Positions 21,901 to 30,766 of a DNA stretch of 30,766 nt are shown piece by piece. The position numbers and the translations under genes were made by a program. Numbering within the stretch: position 1 is the stretch's first letter; each line of letters begins with the position of its first letter. The notes beneath the pieces are model-generated. The model did no database searches. It saw only the letters and a program-made list of their open reading frames with translations, and had not been told where the DNA came from. The DNA is from Intoshia linei (lineage: Eukaryota; Orthonectida; Rhopaluridae): NCBI GenBank assembly GCA_001642005.1, contig LWCA01000351.1, positions 1 to 30,766 of the forward strand. The letters are read 5' to 3'.

Positions 21901-24900
21901 GAATCGGAACCAGTGTATTGGCGTTAATATGATATATATCGAACATAATATTTAAATACGATTATAAATTATAATAATTTATTCAGTTTTTTAACCTTTT
22001 TTAAATTCAGCACCCGGTTAGCCAGATGAATTATTTCCAGCATCCCTGTAAAATTTAAAAAAAGATACCTTAAAAGTCAATTTGAATTGAAAAAAAACTT
22101 GAATTTTAAAAATCGTATTTTATTGACATTTTTAAAAACGACTCTATTAATATCGAATATAATCAATGAACACATTAATAAATGGTAAAATGAATATAGA
22201 ACAGAGGTGTCAGACTCAATTTGCTTAGCCGGCCAAATATGAACAAAAATTAATATGCGAACCGCACAAAAAAATCTTTACTCAATCTTTCGAATACGAT
22301 TAGATTTTATCGCAAATTTAATTTTCAGAAATTGATTCCTTCCGGATCAAAAACCACCATTATCCTTTTTTTAAAATCAAACGAATCCTATAATTATAAA
22401 AATATAATGTAAATATATATCTTATTGTATAAATAAATAAATTTCATTTTTTTATAGAATTTTTTAGTCAAAATATAAAAAATAAAAATAATTTTTCTAG
22501 CACACCTGAAATTAATTCTAGCACCGGTTACGAAACAATGCAATAGATCGAATAGTATATTATGGTTATATCGTTACTATCATGATTTTTAAAATAAGGT
22601 GTTATGAAAATATGTACATTTAAAGCTATGGTTATTTTCTAAGGTTTTAATATACTAGAAGTCGGTAAACTGCCAATGTATATAACTAACATAATATTCA
22701 CACAATGTTCACATTTTTAACATCGATTTAATAAATTCAATGCGATGCGATTTTAAAAAAATATATGTGAATTATGGGGTTATCCCCTAAGCATTAGCAG
22801 GATATTCTAAAAAAAATATCTATAACCTATAAATCGTTATAAAATATAATAATTTTTGTATAAACAAAGGGTCGTTGATCTTGTAGGTGAAGGACATATT
22901 CAATATTTATTAGCCTACATTATTAATTAAGTTTATTATATTATTATAATGTAATTTTGTAGGATTTCCGCAAGCCATGAATCTGACAAATACAGTAGTT
23001 AGTGATGAGTGTTTTCCAGAATATTTCAAGAATATATCACAAGTACCTAACGAAGGGATGGTAAATTTTGTGTTATATTTATTATTATATTTTTTTAATC
23101 GTATTTTATAAAAATATCTTATCATAATCACACGTATTAGACGAAGTAATCATATCAGGGTTGTTAAACGTTTTTCTTTGCGTTGCAAAAAATATGTACT
23201 CATTACACTACCCAGTATAATTGTATAATAAATGCAATGTTGGTGTAATATGATTAACATGGTAGGTTGTGCCACTTGACAATGTCAAGTTAATTCAATT
23301 AATTTACCTTTCTTTTTGGTTAAAATTATGTAAATTGAGCAAAAAATATATAATATATATTGTCATAGTAAAATATTTAGATTTAGGCTAAATTTATTGA
23401 CAATTTAATTTGTAATTTGTATTTTTTGACATTAATTTAATGGAAAATGAAGAGAAGGAACAAGAAAATCAAAAATACATAAACATTGAAAACAACACAT
23501 TATTTCAGTTAGAATCAATTGTTAGTGAAACCAAAAATGAATTGAAAAGAAAACCGTTCGCCAACACAAGTACTTTGAAATTTAATAAAACTGCAAAAAA
23601 GAAACGAATAAAATTAGAAACAGATGAAGAGTATTCTATTAGAAAACAATTGGAACTATCTGCAGAAAAAATGCAAAAAAAGGCTAAAATTTATGAAAAA
23701 TTAAAATCCACCTTACCTGACGATAATGTTGATGAAATGTTTCTGGTAGACTTTCACAAGAAACATTATGAAGAACATGTTATAGGGAAAACTGGCACAT
23801 TTAATGAAATTACAACCATGCCTGCTAATAATTACAACAATATTTCAGAAAGTATAACAGAAAAACATCCGGTACGTAGCGTAATGTCTAGTAGAACAAA
23901 CATGTTTGATGAACTTTTGAAAAAATGTGAAACTAGAGATGAACGTTTGGATAGGAAAAAAGATCAATGGAATCAAGAATACCACGAAGCAAAACAGCAA
24001 CCTAATTATGATTTAGATTATGCCAATGTTAGATTTGATGAAGTTCGGGAACATGGTGTTGGATTTTATGAATTTTCAAAAGATTATGATGAACGTAAAG
24101 ACGAACATGCATATTTAAATGATTTAAGACAAAAAACTAAACAATCTCAAGAAAAAACTGCCGCCAATGCTATTACTAAAAACTTGGCTATGGAAAAGAG
24201 ACTAAAGAAAATCCGCGACAAGCGTAACTTGCAAGTTAGTGATTCAAAAATTCTTGAAATTATTAAAAAATCAGATCCCAAACCGGTATCCCATCAAGCT
24301 AATTCATTAGAACGTGAAGTTTAAATTTGTACACATGTAAATATTATATTAAACTGAATTTTTATGTTTTTAATGTGTCGAATATATCGTTGTTACGTTA
24401 CATTATGTCGTTATAATCGAGTTTAATGTGGCAAACAGCCAACCTATTGGTCGATTTTGTCATATTTCAGAAGAAATTGAAAATTTAATAAATTTTTAAT
24501 AATTATATTTAAATTCAACCGTGAATACCCTAAATATCTTTAAATTTCATGAGAAGTAATTATTTTCTGTGTATTTGTGAATATTAAACAATTAAATATA
24601 ATTAATTTTTCCTCTAGTTCAGCTTCCTTGTATTATGTCAGGGCTTTCCAATTATACATACGTCCGAATTTCGGAGTCGAACCTAAAATTGAAAAAATTG
24701 TTGTCTAATAGAATTTAATTTCTCTTATCATAATTTTTAGATTCTAAAATTTTGATCTATGTAGTAAAAAAATGAATAATTCAATTAATGTCAACAGAAA
24801 TATATATTTGAATTATGATTAAAGATGTGATTAATTTAGTTGGTATAAATCAGCTTTAGATGATAAATATGTTGTGATGACTTGAAAATGTCTATGATAC

Positions 24901-27264
24901 GAAAAAGGTTACAACCCTGATGTTTGATGGAATAAATATTCGTTTTTTTGATAAAGATTGATATAAAAATTTTAGGATGAATTGGTAAAAAGATTAATTT
25001 TATATGCACATGTTTTTCATTATGAAAGAGAAAAATTACCTCGAAGAAAACCTTTAATCAACAAACCAATTTGGAAATTTAAAGCAGAGATTGGAATAAC
25101 CCATGAAACCATTGTGTAATTCAAATTGTTTTTAATGGTTATTTAACTTTTTGTAGTATCCCAGTTCAAGTATGTAATGAAATGTTTGAATCGTTAATTA
25201 AGAGCAACATCATTACAATAAAATAATTAGATTGTATGTTAGTAATAATATTTGTATCATATACAAATGGTACATTATAATGTGGAATTAAATGTTTAAT
25301 TTGACAAACGCAATTAACTATACAAATATACAAACAATCCAACATCCTGATTGTCATTTAATATTTTCAAAAATCGATAATTTTTAGACTTCATTTCATA
25401 CGCATTTTCAGAAAGTTTCACTTTTTAATAATCAGCTCTTATATTATCTTTTTAACATGTAACTACTGGCGTCTTTGTAATTTTTTTAAATTTTAAAGCT
25501 ATTTTTATTTTTTTCAAAAAGGGCAATCTGCGGTTTTGATCGTGAAAATTCACTTTTTCGAGGTTGTCATTTATTATAATGCTTATGATTTTAAAAACTA
25601 TTCCAGAGTTTATGTTTTATAAAATTTTAGTACGTTTCATTTTTTAAACATAGAGTAATTTGTGGTTTTGACCATGAAGGTGTGTGTTTCAGAAGCTGAG
25701 ATTTACGACAATGTTAATCATTTTAAAACGCGTCCCAGGATGTATGTTTTATGAAATTTTTAGGCTGATTTTATTTTTAAACAAAAAGGCAAATTGGGTT
25801 TTTGACCTTGAAGGACTCAAATTCGGAAACTGAAAAATAGATATAAACACGACCTGGGAAAAACTGTAATAGACTTTGGTTTTTTAAATTCTACGACTGT
25901 CCATTTTTTAAATAAACGCTATCACACAGACATTTAATTTTATATAAGTAACGGATTGAAATGTAGTCGGGAGACAAAAGTAGACTAACTAATTTTTTAT
26001 GTCTTTAATTTTAATCATTTTTATTACCACGAATAATCCCAGTTGTTACCAAACCCTGCAAGGGTAAATAAACATTTTCTTTGAAAAATTATAATTATTT
26101 TTGAATTTTTTAATAATTATAATTCAAAATATAAAATAGTCAATCTCCATGGTGATGTTTCTGAGAATTAAGAAATAAGCATAAGGAGTATATTTTAAAC
26201 GAATAATTTTGAAAAATTGTTATTAAAATGTAATGCAACCCTTATACTATCAAAAATGTTAGGGCATTCCAAATGATAGTGAATAATATTAATTGTTAAT
26301 ACAAATTATTTTATTTTGTATAATAACCTTTTTTTTCAGTTTTTTTATTACATCTAACTTTGAAGTCTCATAAAATTATGATAAATTAATGATTTTTATG
26401 AATTATAAAATATTAATTATTTATTTTAGTTCAATAATGACTCGCGGTCTATTAAGATACATTTTAAGTTCTAAACCAACTTTGGACGTAGATATGGTTC
26501 AAAATATCGATACTCTGTCCCTTTACAATTATATAAGTAACAACTTTTGCCGTATTATAGTGATTAAAATATTAATTTAGAAAATGTACCCATAATTTTA
26601 AAAAACAAATACACTTGCGGTTTATATACAACTAAACTATTTGAACCGTTTCTGGAACATGACAAAGTAAAGAAATTATCCGAACTAAAAAGGATTCCTT
26701 CTCTTTTTCCATATTCTCACATATTGGATTTAAAAAAAACACATATTTACGATAAACAAAATACATGTCAAAGAGGTATGAATTTATTATTATTTGATAC
26801 TTAAATTGTAATTTAAAATATTAGGATGGAAAATTGCGAAATTAAATTATTTAAGTACATCCTTCATGTCCATACCCACGCACAGCAATTTGGATTATAT
26901 AAAATCGATTTTACTTTACAGTGCTTATAGTCAAGCTATTCAATTAAAAACATTAGTATTTTCCAAAGTAAATTTGAATGAATTTAATTTCTAGTACAGA
27001 TCAAATAGTAAAAATGAAAGTGAATTAGAAAATCCAGCATGCATTAAAACAATTGCTACAGATGGAGAATTTTTTCACATTTGTCATTTTCAGTTAAATT
27101 CATTGAATTTTTCCGACAATTCTAAATTGAAAAATGTTGCCTGGTTTGATATGAATAATAGACTGTTTTTGAAAAAAGTTCCGCATTTATCTAGGCTAAG
27201 AAATACGACATACGAAAACTACGATTCCAAAGTTTTTAAAAAATTATTTAATCTTATTAATTAA
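18908..27264 (+). CDS. MRPL37: Mitochondrial large-subunit ribosomal protein mL37
   Basis: A structural protein of the animal mitochondrial large ribosomal subunit. Exons: 18908-19019, 19187-19354, 22963-23060, 24976-25115, 25157-25183, 26430-26536, 26581-26775, 26825-26967, 26995-27264; 419 residues (human 423). Matching stretches are LPNDPRFHK with the preceding Trp-rich segment, YIVTQNIKSSAGFPQAMNLT, the DELVKRLILYAHVF helix, the segment THIYD...PTHSNLDYI, and the strong C-terminal block TIATDGEFFHICHFQLN and KLKNVAWFD. The fifth exon's donor (25184) is the least certain; 25170 and 25193 are alternatives, but only 25184 and 25193 keep frame. Introns 2 (3608 nt), 3 (1915 nt) and 5 (1246 nt) are huge and hold transposons or a nested gene. 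Intron 8 is 27 nt. A mitochondrial presequence is not obvious; the basic start (IYRHRYYLRRLW) may serve. Confidence 0.88.
19644..19700 (+). mobile_element. hAT-type terminus, orphan
   Basis: CAGGGAGGGGCAACATACGG continuing into CCCGCGAGG...GGCCCG is the classic GC-rich hAT terminal sequence (cag-gg-gggcaa-c-gcggcccg). It stands out against the AT-rich surroundings. No matching right end was found downstream before the broken transposase, so the element's extent is unknown. Confidence 0.5.
19825..20420. mobile_element. Repeat C pair: inverted repeats around ~0.5 kb
   Basis: The left arm (19825-19869: tacaaaaacggcacaactta then aataattagaattata) is the inverted copy of the right arm (20378-20420: taattataattatttaac then ctgtgccgtttttgtagatt). 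Arms are ~43 bp with a few mismatches. The enclosed ~510 bp has no open frame. This looks like a small inverted-repeat element of unknown superfamily; a solo arm sits at 9736-9776. Confidence 0.6.
20427..21253 (+). pseudogene. Broken hAT transposase (GTF2IRD2/ZBED-like)
   Basis: The frame from ATG 20427 starts MSKTIRKKKVDSECRIFQ and has a BED-like region with HYESKH, typical of the GTF2IRD2/SCAND3-like hAT transposases. It is interrupted at 20699 by another element (to 20970 plus its duplicated site). Beyond that, motifs resume after a frameshift near 21015: ISKLIAQRMNPVSDGEFIK, then a stop at about 21101, then after another frameshift ELIAMKGNCTGRDIFDAI, ending at TAA 21251-21253. The catalytic C-terminal half is absent. 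It lies within mL37 intron 2. Confidence 0.8.
20699..20970. mobile_element. 272-bp hAT-like MITE nested in the transposase relic
   Basis: Termini TAGGGTTGCCAAC (left) and GTTGATAACCCTA (right) are inverted copies with two mismatches. Flanks are TTCATGAA (20691-20698) and TTCACGAA (20971-20978), an 8-bp target-site duplication with one change, as expected of hAT insertion. Removing the element and one flank rejoins the transposase frame (..ILFMNR + MGTDK..), so the host gene fragment was still continuous when the MITE arrived. Confidence 0.8.
21461..21915 (+). mobile_element. Family A element, copy 3
   Basis: From AGAGTTGCCGGGTGTTAG to GAATCGGAACCAGTG. Both ends align with copy 1 (reverse complement): ctttaattttttaataaatg, then catgtttcctttggggtcc, then gaaatggaggttcatacatt. 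Internal diverged units begin near 21605, 21690 and 21765. The element lies in mL37 intron 2. Confidence 0.65.
21916..22962 (+). other. Rest of mL37 intron 2
   Basis: AT-rich. A hAT-like end (cagaggtgtcagactcaatt) starts at 22202, with a possible weak partner ending ctagcacacctg at about 22506, but the flanks do not match. Repeat D copy 2 is at 22345-22415. No exon is supported before the acceptor ttttgtag at 22962. Confidence 0.35.
22345..22415 (+). repeat. Short dispersed repeat D, copy 2
   Basis: Aligns by eye with 1135-1210 (atcaaaaaccacc, T run, tcaaacgaatcctataatta, aaatata). Confidence 0.4.
23440..24324 (+). CDS. CCDC174: CCDC174-like protein, intronless, nested in an mL37 intron
   Basis: CCDC174 is a nuclear protein linked to the exon-junction complex factor eIF4A3. 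Single frame of 294 residues (human 467). Near the start, NTLFQLESIVSETKNEL matches the family's SLFDLKAEL region. A charged coiled coil follows (LSAEKMQKKAKIYEKLK; usually KKAEVYEQLK), then FLVDFHKK. The most conserved part is at residues ~190-260: VRFDEVREHGVGFYEFSKD (usual form VRE-LGVGYFAFA-D), then LNDLRQKT and a basic tail with KRLKKIRDKRN. The protein is shortened mainly in the middle and at the C-terminus. It lies wholly inside mL37 intron 3 (23061-24975) on the same strand, about 380 bp after the preceding exon and 650 bp before the next, and has no introns itself. Confidence 0.8.
   Translation: MENEEKEQENQKYINIENNTLFQLESIVSETKNELKRKPFANTSTLKFNKTAKKKRIKLETDEEYSIRKQLELSAEKMQKKAKIYEKLKSTLPDDNVDEMFLVDFHKKHYEEHVIGKTGTFNEITTMPANNYNNISESITEKHPVRSVMSSRTNMFDELLKKCETRDERLDRKKDQWNQEYHEAKQQPNYDLDYANVRFDEVREHGVGFYEFSKDYDERKDEHAYLNDLRQKTKQSQEKTAANAITKNLAMEKRLKKIRDKRNLQVSDSKILEIIKKSDPKPVSHQANSLEREV
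24325..24975 (+). other. mL37 intron 3, after the nested gene
   Basis: AT-rich sequence between the CCDC174 stop and the acceptor tttttag at 24975. No repeat or reading frame is recognised. Confidence 0.4.
25500..25970 (+). mobile_element. Family B element, copy 2 (both ends lost)
   Basis: Aligns in the same orientation with 15880-16250: ataatgcttatgattttaaa, aatttatgtt/agtttatgtt, gctgattttatttttaa, ttttgacc-tgaag(a/g)act, and aaataaacg-tatcacac. Two to three ~120-bp internal units are visible. The hAT termini and duplication of copy 1 are not present here. It occupies mL37 intron 5. Confidence 0.65.
25980..26429 (+). other. Right part of mL37 intron 5
   Basis: AT-rich sequence with nothing recognised before the acceptor attttag at 26429. 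Confidence 0.35.
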
Positions 27265-27269
27265 ATATA

Positions 27270-27275
27270 AATAAA
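27270..27275 (+). terminator. Probable poly(A) signal of mL37
   Basis: AATAAA lies 5 nt after the mL37 stop and 121 nt before the next start codon. Confidence 0.35.
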
Positions 27276-27396
27276 TTTCTCATTTTGTCATTCTGAATTT
27301 TATGTTAATTGGATCAATTATTTTGGAATGTGGGACATTCATTTACAATTTTCAGACTTGTAGAAAGTAAACTATGTAGTAAATAAAACATTGTGA

Positions 27397-30300
27397 ATGG
27401 ATTTTTCTCAATTTAAGTTATGCCTATCCAGTAATTTTCCATAGTTCTATTAAACTGTTTTATCTTTTAGTTTTTAAAGCCAAAAATTTACCCATCAAAA
27501 AGAATGGTAATTTATTTTATGGTTTGGTAATTTCATAATTTTTGTATTTAGTTTCAGTGTATATAAGTGTCATTTCAACTAATACGTTAAAAACAAAAAA
27601 ATGTAAAAATTTGATAGAGGCCAATTGGAATGAACAATTCATTTTAATTTTGAGAAAAAATCAAAAAGATGTTAAAATTTCTGTAATTTACGAAAGGACA
27701 TATCTTCCTGATATATATGTAGGGCATGTCAAACTAAACAGTATCGACGTTAATATACGAGGCAAGAGGTAGATAATTAAATAGTTAATTGTATTGTGGT
27801 TAAAACATTTTTATAATGCATATCACCTTACTTTTAAAACGAAAATCGTTTTTTGAAATTAACAAGAAACTTTGAAGAAATTTTTTTTTGTCTAAAATTA
27901 ATTGCAAATTTAAATAATTATAGATGGGTGCTTATCAAATCTAAAAATTCTCGCAAGGATTGTGGAGAGTTGTATATCGAAATAAACCACGAAAAAATAA
28001 TTTTTGAGCGGACATCTTTTAAAATTGATTTGGAAAAATCTCACCAGTATTTGTCCACGATATTTAATGTACATTTAAATTTAATTTTTTCAATGTAATT
28101 TAGCCCAGTAATTCACCCAATTTGTCTCGATCTAGAGAAGAAAGTGTTAATTATACTCCATTCGGTATGTAATCAATTAATTGAATTAAAATATTAAACA
28201 TTTATTTTAATCGTTTAGAATCTCCATTAATGAATAAAATGAATTTTAGTAGAAGAATGAGCCGAAGCAATACTTATTTAGAAGGAATACGTAATATCTT
28301 TAATTTTAATCCAATACAATACTAGCCCATTCTTGACTGTCATATTACCAACCAAGAAATTACAAAAATTTTACTACATTCACATTTTAAGTCAGATCAT
28401 CGTCCTAAGGTCGATATGCAATTTTATCTTAAATTGGGCATGTTTTATCATTCATTATCTAGTTTTACTTGAAACATTTATTAGACGTTTTTTTGTGATT
28501 TTCTATATGATACATTGTACTGTTAGTTAACTTTCAGAAATAATGGACTCAACTTACATTTTTTGAAATATCCTCGACCATTCAGAAAATGGGCCAAAGT
28601 ATTTTTATCGTAAATGTTTTCATCAAATTTAATTTACTCTGTATTGCCCGTTTAAAATTTTTGTGAGAAGAATTTCAAAAGACTACATTCGTTAAAAATG
28701 TTGAATTGTTAAACCGATGGTTCCAAATAACCAGCATTTGAGAACCTGGGATGTGCGAAATTCATACAAAAAGCTTATACGTTTCTCTTTTATAAAACAA
28801 CCTGATTCCATTGCAGTAATTTTCGCTTCAAATGTTTCTTATCATTGATATTAAGTTACATATAAAGAGTTCTTACCCGATAAGGCTTATGAATAATCTG
28901 GGCATATTCAAATACATTATATTAGATTTATTGGTTATTTTGCTAATGTTTAATAATTAAATTTAGAATATTTAAAAGATATGGAAAAAATAGAATCACC
29001 ACAAGTAAGAAGAAACAGTTTAAAAATATCAAAAAGAATCAGTACAAGTGTAGCAAATTTTCAAACATTAGGTTATTGCTTTTACTCCATAAATAATAAA
29101 TAGTGTTGGGCCATGAATCATGGGCTACCACCGACATTCTCTACTATGTTCAGATTGTGGACCCTTCAATTTTTGTATTTATCATGAATTATTCGACATT
29201 AAAATGGCACAATTAAATGAACACAATGATTCGGAATGTAAACAGACATATAATAAATTAATAATTAAAAGTCCATTGAGCAAAAACGATAAATATTAAA
29301 ATTTGCGTAAAACCTTGATAGCAAAAAACAATGCAATTTATCAGGTAATTGATGGTGTATCTAGATTGATAGTACCTAGTTCTATGATAAATACCATAAT
29401 TGAATACTATCATAATTCTAAACTATATTGCCATCCCGGTCTTTCTAAATTATCTCAAATGATAAAAAAACAGTATAACTGGCCTTATATGAGTAGAGAT
29501 TTACGAGAATATTTAAACGGATGCGATAGGTGTAACAAATCAAAACACCGAGATCATATGCACGTAAAACCATTGAAACCTGTTATTTCATCAAAATTTA
29601 ATGACTTGTGGCAAATAGATATTATGGGACCACTACCCATTTCAAAAAATGGAAATAAATATGATAGATCATTATTCCAGAATGCTAGAAAGTGTAGCCG
29701 TCGATAATATCTCAGCCGAAACCGTATCTAAAGCCATATATAAATCTATAATATTAAACTATTGACCCCCTGTTCAAATACAAACGGATTTAGGGAAGCA
29801 ATTCGAGTCGTCCATTATTAAAGAATTATGTTACACACTTGGTATTATTAAATCGAATTCTTCGCCTTACAGGCACAATGAAAACGGGAAGGTAGAACGA
29901 ATTAATCGTACTATAATGGAAAAATTTAGAATTTTGTGCAGTATAGAATTTGATGACTGGCATGAGAGACTGGACGAAATTACTTATTTATTCAGAATAT
30001 TACCATCATCCCGTACCGGAATCTCTCCCATAGAACTCGTATTCGGTAAACAAGATAAAAATTTCCTTATTAAAGTAAACGAATATATAAAAAAATACAC
30101 CAAATCCATAAAGCGTAATTTTGATAAAAAAGTCACGACTTGTATAGAGAAAGGCCAAAGCATAAAATTAATTTACCTAAGCGCTGTCTATTATAATACA
30201 TCAATAAATATCAAGAGCAATACTGATACAGATACCTTGTCTCGTAGAACTTTACACATTTAAGAACGTATTTATCCCACACAATTACAGATGATTATAT

Positions 30301-30766
30301 CTCAGGCCGACACAATGTTCGGAGAAAATTTTGTTTTGAAAAATATTTCTGATATCATTAACGCAAATGCACAAGTTTACTATTCTCCAAATTTCTCTTA
30401 GGGGGAAAGTGTAGTATCTTTATGGATACTATGAAAAGAACCTGATTTATTATACATTCATTATCAACTTGTCAAAAACTTATAAAAATATTTAAAAGCG
30501 TTAATAATACATCTATATCTTACTAAATAGACTTAATTCATTACACCAACCATTAAGTTAGATGAAAGAGTACCGTCACCTATTTATTCGTATACATACA
30601 TTTTTTGTATAATTTTTCGAATTTACCAGATTAAAAATTGAATTTCCGTTTTAACGTTAACATAACTTTTAATATTGTAATTTAAAATTTAGCCGAATGT
30701 ACAATGTCAACAATCGAAAGCACCACGGAAGAATGTAGCATAAACAGTTTAAGAAGCGATTACGAT
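27397..30766 (+). CDS. C2-domain protein, possibly class I Rab11-FIP; open at the window end
   Basis: Exons: 27397-27430, 27471-27506, 27552-27768, 27924-28068, 28104-28164, 28219-28290, 28967-29071, 30693 to beyond the edge; phases agree throughout, 248 codons so far. Residues ~4-125 form an N-terminal C2 domain: FKLCLSIFKAKNLP, LKTKKCKNL..ANWNEQF, DVKISVIYE, YVGHVKL. It is followed by RRWVLIKSKNSRKDCGELYIEI, which resembles the (K)W..LKSK....GEI.V.I segment after the C2 of Rab11-FIP1/5 recycling-endosome adaptors. A Ser/Arg-rich linker follows (SPNLSRSREES, RRMSRSNTY, RRNSLKIS), with several basophilic-kinase-like RR.S sites. The Rab11-binding helix that would prove the family lies outside the window. 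Calcium-binding Asp residues are not conserved in the first loop. Intron 7 (29072-30692) holds a Ty3-type relic. Confidence 0.7.
28291..28966 (+). other. 676-nt intron of the C2 gene, nothing recognised
   Basis: A 65-codon open frame at 28333-28530 is hydrophobic and has no upstream context; it looks fortuitous. No repeat copy was identified. Confidence 0.35.
29300..30409 (+). pseudogene. Decayed Ty3/gypsy-type integrase region in an intron
   Basis: An integrase relic in two main frames. 29303-29707 has the H..H...C..C zinc-binding region (YHNS..CHPG..., GCDRCNKSKH) and the first catalytic aspartate block (WQIDIMGPLP). Near 29668 the frame shifts; the core continues with a stop at 29763-29765, the second aspartate block TDLGKQFES near 29790, and the glutamate block NENGKVERINR near 29890, so all three DDE positions survive. 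After 30165 the frame gives SNTDTDTLSR, which looks like the end of an RNase H domain rather than integrase. The element cannot be active. Confidence 0.8.
30410..30690 (+). mobile_element. Probable start of the 3' LTR
   Basis: A polypurine tract (agggggaaag, about 30400-30409) is followed at once by TGTAGTATCTTTATGG, the expected TG start of a Ty3-type LTR. The right boundary and a matching 5' LTR are not seen, and the intron acceptor at 30692 follows. The end coordinate is a guess. Confidence 0.5.

Noticed and set aside
22202-22506. A possible hAT MITE with ends CAGAGGTGTCAG and CTAGCACACCTG.
   Set aside because: The inverted ends match weakly and the flanking 8 bp differ, so only the left end is mentioned.
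1-30766. tRNA, rRNA, CRISPR arrays, bacterial operon signals.
   Set aside because: None seen by eye; the sequence is eukaryotic with spliceosomal introns throughout. A covariance-model tRNA/ncRNA scan would be decisive and was not possible here.

Overview
The window looks like nuclear DNA of an animal with a very AT-rich, intron-dense genome. Spliceosomal introns are everywhere and mostly tiny (27-48 nt, GT...AG). The genes include animal-type ones (mitochondrial ribosomal protein mL37, CCDC174, TRIP13), and the transposons are animal-type hAT and Ty3 elements. Short introns, strong AT bias and divergent proteins would fit a miniaturised or parasitic animal such as an orthonectid, dicyemid or myxozoan. 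That is inference; no marker in the window settles the species.

Layout. 3-433: relic of a mobile-element-associated gene. 1587-2913 (+): TRIP13/Pch2 AAA+ ATPase, 5' exons not found. 3265-4401 (-): unrecognised protein built of four ~90-residue repeats. 5442-6087 (+): CFDP1/BCNT (SWC5). 6181-10854 (+): delta-COP (ARCN1), full length over 11 exons with one 2.8-kb intron. 11102-12596 (+): hydroxymethylbilane synthase, 12 exons. 12727-13947 (+): unrecognised basic protein. 14021-18595 (-): AP-1 gamma-adaptin, 11 exons, full length. 18908-27264 (+): mL37 (MRPL37), 9 exons spread over 8.4 kb, with a complete intronless CCDC174 gene (23440-24324, +) inside intron 3. 27397 to the right edge (+): an N-terminal C2-domain protein, possibly a class I Rab11-FIP, open at the window end.

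Introns are either tiny or transposon-swollen. All large introns with an identifiable cause carry repeats: hAT-type non-autonomous elements (family A at three loci; family B at two, one with a perfect 8-bp target-site duplication), an inverted-repeat pair (family C), a broken hAT transposase interrupted by a second element with its own near-perfect 8-bp duplication, and a decayed Ty3-type integrase followed by an LTR start. Families A and B both contain internal tandem repeats of about 113-120 bp.

The genes are housekeeping: vesicle coats (delta-COP, gamma-adaptin, perhaps a Rab11 effector), haem synthesis, mitochondrial translation, chromatin remodelling, RNA metabolism and HORMA remodelling. 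They do not form a pathway. The least explained items are the four-repeat protein and the basic protein at 12727-13947. Exon coordinates were joined by hand from splice-site phase and family similarity; summed coding lengths are divisible by three for every complete gene reported.
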